A stretch of DNA of 64,000 nucleotides from JBCBKU01 sp038521345. GTDB lineage: Bacteria; Pseudomonadota; Alphaproteobacteria; Rhodobacterales; Rhodobacteraceae. Both the position numbers and the translations under genes were made by a program. The notes below the pieces were generated by a model. The model did not search any database. It was not told where the DNA came from and worked only from the letters and a program-made list of their open reading frames with translations. The stretch lies in contig JBCBKU010000005.1 of NCBI GenBank assembly GCA_038521345.1, positions 62,001-126,000 of the forward strand, read 5' to 3'. Positions 42,392 through 51,283 of this stretch are shown here, in pieces (positions within the stretch are counted from its first letter, which is position 1; every line of letters starts with the position of its first letter).

Positions 42392-42921
42392 CACGCGCGC
42401 GTCTTCTCGCGTTTGAGCTTCTGCATTTTTCGCGTGATCAACTGGCGTTTGAGCGGTGTCAGATAGTCGATGAAGAGCTTGCCATCCAGGTGGTCGATCT
42501 CGTGCTGGACACAGGTGGCCCAAAGCCCATCGAACCGCTCCTTTTGGGCCGCACCCTCCAGATCCGTCCATCGGACGCTGACCTCGGCCGGGCGTATCAC
42601 ATCGGCATAGTGTTCGGGGATCGAAAGACAGCCCTCTTCATAGGTGTTCTTCTCTTCAGACTTCCAGGTAATCTCGGGATTGATCAGGACCAAAGGGCGT
42701 GCCGGCAGTTCTTCGTCCTTCACGCAATCCATAACCAATATGCGCTGGCTAACGCCTACTTGTGGCGCGGCAAGTCCGATGCCAGGCGCGTCATACATGG
42801 TCTCGAGCATGTCGTCGGCCAGCCTGCGAATATCGTCAGAAATGTCTGGTACGGGCTCGGCGGCCTTCTTGAGCCGCGGGTCCGGATGAAGAAGGATCGG
42901 TCTTAGGGTCATGATCGCCAT
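42391..42921 (-). CDS. def: peptide deformylase
   Basis: A 176-residue metalloenzyme that removes formyl from the N-terminal Met of new proteins. All three motifs are intact: GIGLAAPQ (47-54), EGCLS (96-100, metal ligand C98) and HEIDH (140-144, two metal His and catalytic Glu). It is the first gene of def, def-like, fmt. The second in-frame ATG at 42912 is an alternative start; the ribosome binding site is weak at both. Confidence 0.97.
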   Translation of the reverse strand: MAIMTLRPILLHPDPRLKKAAEPVPDISDDIRRLADDMLETMYDAPGIGLAAPQVGVSQRILVMDCVKDEELPARPLVLINPEITWKSEEKNTYEEGCLSIPEHYADVIRPAEVSVRWTDLEGAAQKERFDGLWATCVQHEIDHLDGKLFIDYLTPLKRQLITRKMQKLKREKTRA

Positions 42922-43014
42922 TTAGGCGATCACTGTACCGCCCGCAACCGCGCCCCCAAATTGGCACTTGGTCAGCCGACTGGCACTTGGCGATCGAACG
43001 GGGTATGGCAATTC

Positions 43015-44184
43015 ATGGATTTCGATCGGGATATAGGGCGGCGCGACACCGCCTGTGCCAGCTACAGGACGGATGCCAAATTTGGCATAGCCCCGGACAA
43101 CGTGATTCCGATGTGGATCGCAGATTCTGACTTTGAAACAGCCCCTTGTGTGAACGCCGCGTTGTCTGACGCGGTGGCTCACGGTGCCTATGGCTATGGG
43201 TATGACAAAGACGCCTACAAGGCAGCGAACGTCTGGTGGATGAAAGAACGCCACGGGTGGGATATTGATCCAGACTGGGTCGTGGCCTGCCACGGCCTTG
43301 GCTATGCAATTGCCTCGGTGATCGACATCTGGTCGGAACCCGGAGAAGGCGTGGCGTACTTCACCCCAGTCTACCATGAGTTCCGGCTCAAGACAGAGCG
43401 GGCCGGTCGACGTCCTGTCGAGCTTCCGATGGCTCTTCAGGGGCGGACCTATGTGTTCGACTGGGACGCAGCCGAAGCAGCGATAACGCCTGACACGCGG
43501 ATTCTGTTGTTTTGCTCGCCGCAGAATCCTTCGGGCCGGGTCTGGACAACGGACGAACTGCGCGCCGTCGCCGAATTCGCGGCACGCCATGATCTGATCC
43601 TGGTGTCTGACGAGGTGCACAACGATCTGGTTTTCGATGGATCTGCGCATGTCCCGATGGACATCGCCGCGCCAGAGCATCGCGACCGCACGATAACGCT
43701 TCACGCAGCGTCGAAGACCTTCAATCTGGCAGGGCTGCGCACCGGCCAGTACATTATTCCCGATGATCGACTTCGAGAAACCGTAGTCCAGCGTTTAGCG
43801 GCCCTGAACTACGATGCGGCGACCCTTGGGATCTTGGCCACCACTACTGCGTTCTCAGTTGAAGGCGATCTGTGGCGCCAAGCGCAAGTCGTCTACCTCG
43901 CAGAAAACCGTCAACTCTTCGATGAAGGGCTGAATGCGATACCAGGCGTGAAATCGATGCCTCTTGAGGCAACGTTTCTGCCTTGGGTGGATTTCTCAGG
44001 TACGGGCATGACCGACCAGGAAATAGAGGATCGCTTACACCATCATGCTGGCGTGGTCAGCGCGCCGGGCCCTTGGTTCGGGGCGGGCGGCGAGAGCTTT
44101 CACCGATTCAACCTTACCTTCCCGCGTGCCACACTGACTGAAGCCGTTCGCCGCATCCAAGAGGCTTTCGCGGACCTGCAGTGA
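43015..44184 (+). CDS. MalY/PatB-type PLP-dependent C-S lyase/aminotransferase
   Basis: A 389-residue fold-type I PLP enzyme of the MalY/PatB group. The PLP lysine is K234 in AASKTFNLAG, with N171 in SPQNPSGRVW and D199 in VSDEVHNDL, all as in cystathionine beta-lyases of this group. It starts MDFDRDIGRRDT, with PMWIADSDF near residue 33, as usual. Probable reaction: breakdown of cystathionine or cysteine conjugates to pyruvate, ammonia and a thiol. The open frame upstream to 42961 begins with TTG and is not supported. It is divergent from def. Confidence 0.9.
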   Translation: MDFDRDIGRRDTACASYRTDAKFGIAPDNVIPMWIADSDFETAPCVNAALSDAVAHGAYGYGYDKDAYKAANVWWMKERHGWDIDPDWVVACHGLGYAIASVIDIWSEPGEGVAYFTPVYHEFRLKTERAGRRPVELPMALQGRTYVFDWDAAEAAITPDTRILLFCSPQNPSGRVWTTDELRAVAEFAARHDLILVSDEVHNDLVFDGSAHVPMDIAAPEHRDRTITLHAASKTFNLAGLRTGQYIIPDDRLRETVVQRLAALNYDAATLGILATTTAFSVEGDLWRQAQVVYLAENRQLFDEGLNAIPGVKSMPLEATFLPWVDFSGTGMTDQEIEDRLHHHAGVVSAPGPWFGAGGESFHRFNLTFPRATLTEAVRRIQEAFADLQ

Positions 44185-44535
44185 TCAGGACTTGCCGATT
44201 AGGGCGAGCGGTGCATTTTCATCCTTGGCATAGTCCAGCGCGGCGCGGTCCGTGGCAGCGGTCTCACGCTTGAATTCATAGACCGTTTCCTCGGCATCGG
44301 CCTCGGAAGCAACGATAAGGCACTGGGACAAATGCCGTGCACCGTCGTAAAGATCAACCAATCCGCGAAGGTGCGGCGCATCATCCTTGTCGAGAGCAAA
44401 TCCGGTGTCCCAGTACCGCAGGATCGTAAAGGTGTGATCGCCCGCCTTCACACGCAGACGGCTCTTTTTGCGCATCGCGGCTTTGCGCGCTTGTTCTAGC
44501 CCATCCCGGACTTCTTTCGGCAAATACTCAGACAT
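44185..44535 (-). CDS. conserved protein of unknown function
   Basis: A 116-residue cytoplasmic protein that I cannot place in a characterised family. It has a basic N-terminus (EQARKAAMRKKSRLRV), then beta-type segments around YWDTGFALDKDDAPHLRG and a DLYDGARHL box. It ends immediately next to the convergent aminotransferase stop. The ATG and codon use look like a real gene. Confidence 0.75.
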   Translation of the reverse strand: MSEYLPKEVRDGLEQARKAAMRKKSRLRVKAGDHTFTILRYWDTGFALDKDDAPHLRGLVDLYDGARHLSQCLIVASEADAEETVYEFKRETAATDRAALDYAKDENAPLALIGKS

Positions 44536-44610
44536 AGCGACTCACTCCCCCACTATGCGCAGCGTCGTCGCAGGTCACCCACCGGTCAAGCGCGGCCGCA
44601 CAACGGCTTT

Positions 44611-44641
44611 ACAATCCTCCTGGATCACCGGGATTGTTTTT
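44611..44641 (+). terminator. possible terminator-like hairpin
   Basis: Arms ACAATCC and GGATTGT pair, with an inner loop of about a dozen bases, followed by TTTTT. On the plus strand this resembles an intrinsic terminator, but the nearest plus-strand gene ends 427 bases upstream and an opposite gene lies between. It may protect the GST gene from read-through. Low confidence. Confidence 0.3.
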
Positions 44642-44749
44642 GGGGTTGATCAAGGCGTGCGGTGGCGCAGGCCGACTGCGCGGTGACGTCGATTTAGCAC
44701 GTCTTCGTCCCGATGTAGTGGTACCGCGGAGCGCAAAAGGAGATCGGCC

Positions 44750-45742
44750 ATGGGAATGCTTGTAGACGGAACCTGGCACACAACATGGTACGATACGAAG
44801 TCCACTAAAGGCGAATTCGTCCGCACCGCCGCAAGTTTCCGGAACTGGATAACGCGAGACGGAGCCCCGGGCCCATCGGGCGACGGAGGTTTTGTGGCCG
44901 AGGCGGACAGGTATCACCTTTACGTCTCTCTGGCCTGTCCCTGGGCCCACCGGACACTGATCTTCCGCGCCCTCAAGGGGCTCGAGAAGCTGATTTCTGT
45001 CGACGTCGTCCACCCGGACATGATGAACGATGGCTGGAGCTTTGCCGCGGACTTTCCGGCGGCGACGGGCGACACACTGTTCGGGTCTGCCTTCGCGCGG
45101 GATATCTATCTGCGGGACGTGCCCGACATGACCGGCCGCGTCACGGTGCCAATCCTTTGGGACAAGGAGGCAGGAACCATCGTCTCGAACGAGTCGTCCG
45201 AGATCATCCGCATGTTGAATAGCGCCTTCGATGACATCACCGGAAATCGGGATGACTATTACCCTGAAGAACTCCGGCCCGAGATCGATGCAGTTAACGC
45301 GCGGGTCTACGACACCGTTAACAACGGTGTGTACAAGTCGGGCTTTGCGACATCCCAAGAAGCCTACACCAAGGCCGCTACAGCGCTCTTTGAGAGCCTC
45401 GATTGGCTCGACGACCGGCTTTCGAGAAGCCGCTATCTGGTGGGCGACCGGCTGACCGAGGCTGACTGGCGACTGTTTACAACACTTGTGCGGTTTGACG
45501 CGGTTTATCACCTGCACTTTAAGTGCAATCGGAAGCGCCTGATCGATTACCCGGCCCTGTGGTCCTATGCACGTGAGCTCTACCAGCACGCCGGTGTGGC
45601 CAGGACCGTAAATTTCGACCACATCGTGCGGCACTATCACTACAGCCACGAAACGATCAATCCGCACCGGATCATCCCGATCAATCCGGTTATTGATTGG
45701 AACCTGCCGCATGGGCGGGAGCCTGTTCAGACGCCCGCATGA
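44750..45742 (+). CDS. glutathionyl-hydroquinone reductase-like glutathione transferase
   Basis: A 330-residue Xi-class/YqjG-type glutathione transferase. The catalytic Cys is C63 in SLACPWAHRTLIF, where ordinary GSTs have Tyr or Ser; the C-terminal helical domain follows from about residue 170 (DRLSRSRYLVGDRLTEADWRL). It should reduce glutathionyl-hydroquinones. AAGGAG precedes the ATG. Its last 53 bases overlap the end of the convergent receiver gene. Confidence 0.9.
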   Translation: MGMLVDGTWHTTWYDTKSTKGEFVRTAASFRNWITRDGAPGPSGDGGFVAEADRYHLYVSLACPWAHRTLIFRALKGLEKLISVDVVHPDMMNDGWSFAADFPAATGDTLFGSAFARDIYLRDVPDMTGRVTVPILWDKEAGTIVSNESSEIIRMLNSAFDDITGNRDDYYPEELRPEIDAVNARVYDTVNNGVYKSGFATSQEAYTKAATALFESLDWLDDRLSRSRYLVGDRLTEADWRLFTTLVRFDAVYHLHFKCNRKRLIDYPALWSYARELYQHAGVARTVNFDHIVRHYHYSHETINPHRIIPINPVIDWNLPHGREPVQTPA

Positions 45743-46094
45743 TGGCATGATGCTCGACAATGGCGGCGAGGTCTTCCGGCGCAGTATGCGCCTCGAGATA
45801 GGCCGCCGCATTGGGCACGAGATTGAAAATGGAGCCATCGGAGAAGAACCGGCTCCGCGTCACGAAGATCACCCGAGCGCCCGGCCGACGATAGCTTGCG
45901 TAGTCCGCGATCGCGATCGCACTACCAGCCCCGGGCTGGATATCGAGCACGATGACATCCACGTTCCAGTTCATCAGAACACCGATCGCTTCATCGGCGG
46001 TCGTTGCCATGCGAACCTCGGCGCCGCCACGGACCAGATGCCGCTGCCACAGAGCCGCAAGGTCTGGATGCGCTTCCACGATTAGTACGTTCAT
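45690..46094 (-). CDS. orphan response-regulator receiver protein with an incomplete active site
   Basis: A 134-residue single receiver domain without an output domain. The phosphoacceptor is D51 in VIVLDIQPG and T79 is in FVTR, but the usual acidic pair near residue 8 is reduced (VEAHPD) and the conserved Lys near residue 101 is Glu (AAYLEA). It may bind partners without normal phosphorylation. The start at 46094 is supported by GAGGAAG. No histidine kinase is adjacent. It is divergent from the lytic transglycosylase across two CtrA-like sites. Confidence 0.85.
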   Translation of the reverse strand: MNVLIVEAHPDLAALWQRHLVRGGAEVRMATTADEAIGVLMNWNVDVIVLDIQPGAGSAIAIADYASYRRPGARVIFVTRSRFFSDGSIFNLVPNAAAYLEAHTAPEDLAAIVEHHAIMRASEQAPAHAAGSNQ

Positions 46095-46156
46095 CACTTC
46101 CTCTGGGCCGGATTGACCGGCACCGCCACCCAATTGCGCTTATGCGGTCCAATTCC

Positions 46157-46172
46157 CTAACCAGAAGTTAAC
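46157..46172 (+). promoter_or_regulatory. CtrA-box-like site 1
   Basis: CTAA, seven bases, TTAAC, against the known CtrA consensus TTAA-N7-TTAAC, differs at one position. It lies in the 225-base space between the divergent receiver and transglycosylase genes. CtrA regulates cell-cycle and motility genes in alphaproteobacteria, including envelope genes in some. The match is by eye only. Confidence 0.4.
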
Positions 46173-46177
46173 GAAGC

Positions 46178-46193
46178 TTAGGCTCTTGTTAAC
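46178..46193 (+). promoter_or_regulatory. CtrA-box-like site 2
   Basis: TTAG, seven bases, TTAAC is again one mismatch from TTAA-N7-TTAAC. It lies exactly 21 bases (two helical turns) from site 1 in the same orientation, so two bound dimers would face the same side of the helix. Confidence 0.4.
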
Positions 46194-46319
46194 AGTGGCC
46201 AGAACTGATGCAGAGTAGGCGCAAGTTCGCCTGTTTTTCGTTGGAGTGTATGCAGGGAGGCGATTGCCATCACCTTTTCGACAGGTAGTGTCACGGCAAG
46301 TTCGAAACGGAGTTTTGCC

Positions 46320-47489
46320 GTGCGCATTCTGGCCGCCTGCCTTTTTCTTGCCATAAGCCCGTCTGTTGCGGCCGCCCGCTGTGGCGGGGACTTTTCCACG
46401 TTCGTCCGGGACCTTCGTACCGAGGCTGAGGCGCGCGGCATTTCGGCTGAAACCACCCGACAGTTTTTCGCCGGCGTTCGAATGGACCCCGAAGTGATAC
46501 GCGCAGACCGCCGCCAAGGCATCTTTCAGATGCCTTTTACGCAGTTCGCCCGAAGACTGATCAGCCAGAACCGTTTGGATCGCGGAATGCAGAAGAGCCG
46601 CCAGCTGGACGGATTGTTCCGCCAAATCGAGCAAAACTACGGAGTAAGCAGGGGCGTTCTTCTTGCATTCTGGGCTTTCGAGACGGATTTCGGCGCGGTG
46701 CAGGGCGACTTCAATACCGTGAACGCACTGGTCACGCTGGCCCATGATTGCCGGCGACCCGAACTCTTTCGACCACAGGTTTTCGCCGCGCTGGAGCTGT
46801 TCGGCCGCGGCGACATCGACCCCGTGCGCACGACCGGGGCTTGGGCCGGTGAGATTGGCATGGTTCAGATGCTGCCGGGCGACATCATCGAAAACGGCGT
46901 GGACGCCGACAACGATGGCCGGGTTCGGCTGAAAACCTCGGAAGCAGATGCGCTCGCGTCCGGGGCCAATCTTCTGAGATCGCTGGGGTGGCGGTCCGGC
47001 GAACCTTGGTTGACTGAGATCGTGCTCCCGACGGACCTTGATCTTCGGCTGACAGGGCTCGACACGACCCGTCGCGTGTCCGAATGGTCGGCGATGGGCG
47101 TCCGCGCCCGCGCCGGATCACTAGGGCCCGAGGCTCTGCCTGCTTCGGTCCTCTTGCCTGAAGGACGAAACGGTCCGGCGTTCCTAGCGTATCCAAATTA
47201 CTCGGTACTTTTTGAATGGAACCAGAGCTTTGTCTACGTCACAACCGCAGCCTATTTCGCCACCCGTCTTGAAGGTGCTCCCGTTTTCGATGCGGATAGC
47301 CCAAGCCCCGGTCTTTCAGGTGAAGAGATGAAGCTCTTGCAGCGGCGCCTCGAAGAACGCGGTCACGATGTGGGCGGGATTGACGGGATTCTCGGTCGGA
47401 TGACACGGGCAGCCGTACAGGCCGAACAGGCGCGCCTTGGCTTGCCCGCAGATGCGTGGCCGACCCGGGATCTTCTCAATCGTCTCTGA
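46320..47489 (+). CDS. lytic murein transglycosylase, MltB family with a peptidoglycan-binding domain
   Basis: A 389-residue exported enzyme with a signal peptide (about residues 1-19). It has the MltB-like catalytic domain with E121 in FWAFETDFGAVQGD and the later VQMLPGDIIENGVD. A C-terminal PG_binding_1 domain (LLQRRLEERGHDVGGIDGILG) binds cell wall. It cuts the glycan chain of peptidoglycan with 1,6-anhydro ring formation. The start is GTG, with GGAG eight bases before it. It is divergent from the receiver protein and downstream of two CtrA-like sites. Confidence 0.93.
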   Translation: MRILAACLFLAISPSVAAARCGGDFSTFVRDLRTEAEARGISAETTRQFFAGVRMDPEVIRADRRQGIFQMPFTQFARRLISQNRLDRGMQKSRQLDGLFRQIEQNYGVSRGVLLAFWAFETDFGAVQGDFNTVNALVTLAHDCRRPELFRPQVFAALELFGRGDIDPVRTTGAWAGEIGMVQMLPGDIIENGVDADNDGRVRLKTSEADALASGANLLRSLGWRSGEPWLTEIVLPTDLDLRLTGLDTTRRVSEWSAMGVRARAGSLGPEALPASVLLPEGRNGPAFLAYPNYSVLFEWNQSFVYVTTAAYFATRLEGAPVFDADSPSPGLSGEEMKLLQRRLEERGHDVGGIDGILGRMTRAAVQAEQARLGLPADAWPTRDLLNRL

Positions 47490-47645
47490 TCACTCGGCGC
47501 GAAGCGTCCGGACATCGTTCAGACAATTCTCGCCAGCAAAGATGGTGCCGCACAAATCCGCCTGCGTGTAGACCGGGACTGCCCCGATCGATCCGGCAAC
47601 AGCCAGAACCCCGAGAAACAAAGCTATCACGGCTGTCTCTTTCAT
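47490..47645 (-). CDS. small single-helix or secreted peptide of unknown function
   Basis: A 51-residue protein with an N-terminal hydrophobic helix (about residues 3-22) and two Cys in the remainder (DLCGTIFAGENC), which could form a disulfide after export. I do not recognise a family. The ATG at 47645 is supported by GGTGGGGG; the longer frame to 47693 is not. It lies between the smc stop and the convergent transglycosylase stop. Confidence 0.6.
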   Translation of the reverse strand: MKETAVIALFLGVLAVAGSIGAVPVYTQADLCGTIFAGENCLNDVRTLRAE

Positions 47646-47689
47646 GCCGCCCCCACCTTCCTGTCGTCCGGGCCCACCCAGGCCCGTCT

Positions 47690-50600
47690 TCACGCCACCA
47701 TTGCCTCGGCTTTCCGTAGGTCAACGGAAACAAGCTGACTAACGCCCAACTCGGCCATCGTAACCCCGAACAGCCGATCCATCCTCGCCATCGTCAACGC
47801 ATGGTGCGTTATGATCATAAACCGAGTCTGCGTTCGCCGTGTCATCTCATCGAGAAGATCGCAGAACCGTGCCACGTTCGCATCATCCAAGGGTGCGTCA
47901 ACCTCGTCCAATACGCAGATTGGCGCCGGGTTCGCGAGGAAAACGGCAAAAATCAGCGCAAGAGCCGTCAGCGTTTGTTCGCCACCCGATAGAAGCGAAA
48001 GTGTCGACAACCGTTTTCCGGGCGGTTGGCACATGATTTCGAGGCCAGCCTCCAGCGGATCATCTGATTCGACCATCACCAGTTTGGCTTCGCCACCGCC
48101 GAAGAGATGCGTGAACAGGGTCGAGAAGTTAGCGTTGACCTGTTCGAAGGCCGTCAGGAGCCGTTCGCGCCCTTCCCGGTTAAGGCTTTGGATGCCCCCC
48201 CGCAAGGTTCTGATCGCCTCTTCCAGATCGGCCTTTTCGCCGGTCAGCGTGTCATGCTCGGCCTGGACCATCTTGGCGTCTTCTTCAGCACGCAGGTTCA
48301 CGGCACCCAGCGCTTCGCGCTGGCGCCTGAGCCGCGCGACCTCGGCCTCGATGCGTTCAGCGGCAAGCGGACGCTCTTCGGTATCTTCACCAATCTGCTC
48401 AGCCAGAGCCTCGGGCGTGGTCTCAAGATCATCGGCGATGCGCGACCGGGCAGACGCAAGTGCGGCTTGGGTAGCTTCGGCCTGGGCTTCGGATCGGGCA
48501 ATCACTTCGCGGGCATCGGATGCAGCCCTGTCCGCTTTGCGCTCAGCCGCTTGCGCTTCGGCGTACTTGATTTCGCCCTCGGCAAGTGCATTGGTTGCGG
48601 CACGCTCCCGCGTGACTGCGTCATCAATCTGTGTGGACAGCGCCGTTCTGCGTTCTGCGATCTCTGCAGGGCGAGCCTCGGCCAACGCAAGGTCCGCCTC
48701 GGTCGCCGCCTGACGCTCGGCCAGTTCCGCAAGGCGATCCGAAGCGTTGGCCAAGCGTTCGGTCCAATCCTGCACCGCACGCTCAACTTCGGTCAGGCGC
48801 TTCGCGCGGGCCTCGCCCTCGCGTCGAACATCGTCGTGAAAACTGCGGCGGGCCAGCATCGTCAGCCTCTGAGCCTCGACAGCAGACTTAACTTTCTCGA
48901 TGGTCTCACGTGCGTTTTCGAGATCGCCCAGATCCGTCAATGCGCTTTCGGCTTCGGTCACTCTGGCGCGCGCACCGCTCGCCTCGTCCTCTTGCCGCCG
49001 GAGAGAATCCCCGAGCGTTTCGAGACGGCCAGACACAAGCCCCGCTTCTGCCTCCGCCCGCGCGAGAGCTCGGCTCGCATCTGTAAGAGCCACATCTGCG
49101 GCACGCCTTGTCTCACGTGCTTCCTTGTCAGCCGCCGAAGTTGTCGCAAGTCGCTCGACCAACGTGTCATGGGCTGCTGTTGCTTCCTCAGCCCGCGCGG
49201 TAAGGTCGCCTAGCATTCTGCGAAGCTCTTCCAGCCGATTTTGTTGTTCTAGCCGCAGTGCGGCGGCCGACGGGGCATCAGCCGCACCGGCGCGGAACCC
49301 GTCCCAACGCCAGAGATCACCGTCTTCACTAACCAGACGTTGGCCGGGCCGTAGATCGCGTTGGAGTCTGGGCCCATCCGCGGCCGCCACTACGCCAATC
49401 TGCGACAACCGACGTGAAAGCACATCAGGGCCGTTGACCACTTCCGACAGTTGGCGTGTTCCACCGGGAAGGGGGGCTGTGTCCGCATATGGAGGCAAAA
49501 GCGCCCATCCAGATCTGCCAAGGGCGTCGATCTTGGGCGCTCGCAGATCATCCGCAAGAGCAGCACCCACCGCACGTTCAAACCCAGGCTCAACATTCAT
49601 GGCATCGAGGATCTGCCCCGCGTCATCCGTGTCGCGGGACACCAAGCGTTCCAGTGCTGCAGCCTCCGACCGCAGCGCCTGTACCTCTCCATCTGCTGCG
49701 GAGCGCGCAGCGCGGGCTTCGGCTTCGCGAGCCTGTGCATCCTCGCGCGCGGTGTCAGCTTCTGCAAGCCGGACTTCAGCCGCCTTGGTCGCCGCTGTTG
49801 CCTCGGATTCAACGCGCCGGGCAACCTCGACCTGCGTGGCAGCCATTCGCGCCTTTTCTTCGGTCTCTTGGATCTGGGACCGGGCCCCGTCGGCATCACG
49901 TTCGGCCCGCTTTACCGCTGCTCGCGCGTCATCAAGCAACCGTTGTGCAGACTGGTGCCGCGCGGCAAGACGGGCGGCATCCTCAGTCAGTTCCGCCAGC
50001 CGGCTTTCCCCATCTTGAAGGACCGCAGCGGCTGATCGGGCCTCCTCAGCAGCGTCTTCCAAAGCTTCTGCATGGCCCTCCCCGGCGATCATCAGTTCTT
50101 CGGCCTCGGAACGCAACGACGCAATGGTGTCGGTCGCATCGCGGTCCAAGGCCAATTCCCGCTCCTTGTCAGCGATCAAATGATCCCGGCGAGCCGTAAG
50201 CGTATTGATTGCCTCCTGAACTTGAGCTTCCGCTTCATCAAGACCCGCAAGCTCGACGGCAAGCCGTTGCCGGACCGCGCCGGCGATCGCGTTCTCTTCT
50301 CGCAAGGATGGGAGCGCCGCCTCGGCGCCGTCTCGACTTTCTGCCGCCGCACGGGCATCCCGCTCCGCCTCAGACCCGGCCGTCTGAGCCTCGGCCAATC
50401 GGCGCCCACTCTCAATATTCGCGGCGTCCGCTTCGGCCCACCGGCGAAGAAGAAGACGCCCTTCCATACGTCGCAGCCCTTCGGAGATCTCACGATATCG
50501 CGCTGCCTGCCGGGCTTGCCGTGCGAGTTGCGCGAGCTGAGCCGCCAATTGCTCAAGCACATCGTCAACCCTCGATAGGTTTCCTTCAGCCGCTTTCAGT

Positions 50601-51148
50601 TTCAACTCCGCCTCATGGCGGCGCTGATAGAGCCCGGCGATCCCAGCGGCTTCTTCAAGGATTCGCCGACGGGCGCGGGGTTTCGCGTTGATCAGCTCGA
50701 CAATCTGGCCTTGTCGGACCAGAGCTGGCGAATGCGCCCCAGTCGATGCGTCGGCAAACAGCATCTGAACGTCGCGTGCGCGCACATCCTTCGAATTCGC
50801 CTTGAACGCAGATCCAGCCTCGCGTGTGATCCGCCGCGCGACCTCGAGCAGATCGGAATCGTTGAAGCCCTGAGGCGCCAAGCGTTCGGAGTTATCAATC
50901 TGGATCGATACTTCCGCATAATTTCGAGCCGAACGCGAGGCGGTTCCGGCGAAAATTACATCCTCCATCCCGTCGCCGCGCATTGCACTTGGCCGGTTTT
51001 CCCCCATAACCCAACGCAGCGCTTCCAGGAGGTTGGACTTTCCACACCCATTCGGCCCGACGATTCCCGTAAGGCCGTCCGCGATAATGAGCTCCGTCGG
51101 ATCGACGAAGCTTTTGAATCCATTCAGTCTTAGCCTGTTGAACTGCAC
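47690..51148 (-). CDS. smc: chromosome segregation protein SMC
   Basis: A 1152-residue condensin ATPase. The N-terminal head has Walker A GPNGCGKSN (31-39). Two long coiled-coil arms (about residues 170-490 and 650-960, Ala/Glu/Arg-rich heptads) flank a hinge. The C-terminal head has signature LSLLSGGEQTLTALAL and Walker B ICVLDEVDAPLDD. It would work with ScpA and ScpB, which are not in this window. The small gene downstream and the lipoprotein gene upstream are on the same strand but separated by gaps. Confidence 0.97.
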   Translation of the reverse strand: MQFNRLRLNGFKSFVDPTELIIADGLTGIVGPNGCGKSNLLEALRWVMGENRPSAMRGDGMEDVIFAGTASRSARNYAEVSIQIDNSERLAPQGFNDSDLLEVARRITREAGSAFKANSKDVRARDVQMLFADASTGAHSPALVRQGQIVELINAKPRARRRILEEAAGIAGLYQRRHEAELKLKAAEGNLSRVDDVLEQLAAQLAQLARQARQAARYREISEGLRRMEGRLLLRRWAEADAANIESGRRLAEAQTAGSEAERDARAAAESRDGAEAALPSLREENAIAGAVRQRLAVELAGLDEAEAQVQEAINTLTARRDHLIADKERELALDRDATDTIASLRSEAEELMIAGEGHAEALEDAAEEARSAAAVLQDGESRLAELTEDAARLAARHQSAQRLLDDARAAVKRAERDADGARSQIQETEEKARMAATQVEVARRVESEATAATKAAEVRLAEADTAREDAQAREAEARAARSAADGEVQALRSEAAALERLVSRDTDDAGQILDAMNVEPGFERAVGAALADDLRAPKIDALGRSGWALLPPYADTAPLPGGTRQLSEVVNGPDVLSRRLSQIGVVAAADGPRLQRDLRPGQRLVSEDGDLWRWDGFRAGAADAPSAAALRLEQQNRLEELRRMLGDLTARAEEATAAHDTLVERLATTSAADKEARETRRAADVALTDASRALARAEAEAGLVSGRLETLGDSLRRQEDEASGARARVTEAESALTDLGDLENARETIEKVKSAVEAQRLTMLARRSFHDDVRREGEARAKRLTEVERAVQDWTERLANASDRLAELAERQAATEADLALAEARPAEIAERRTALSTQIDDAVTRERAATNALAEGEIKYAEAQAAERKADRAASDAREVIARSEAQAEATQAALASARSRIADDLETTPEALAEQIGEDTEERPLAAERIEAEVARLRRQREALGAVNLRAEEDAKMVQAEHDTLTGEKADLEEAIRTLRGGIQSLNREGRERLLTAFEQVNANFSTLFTHLFGGGEAKLVMVESDDPLEAGLEIMCQPPGKRLSTLSLLSGGEQTLTALALIFAVFLANPAPICVLDEVDAPLDDANVARFCDLLDEMTRRTQTRFMIITHHALTMARMDRLFGVTMAELGVSQLVSVDLRKAEAMVA

Positions 51149-51283
51149 GAAAGTGGCGCCTGAGTCGCTTCTGGGTTGGCATCGTCGGAGCTTGAAGGAG
51201 ACGAGTCAACGGCGTGATCCCCTATCTGGAATTTATTCAGGACTTATCCCCAAGATGTGGGCCAACCCACGCTTCTTGCAGGG

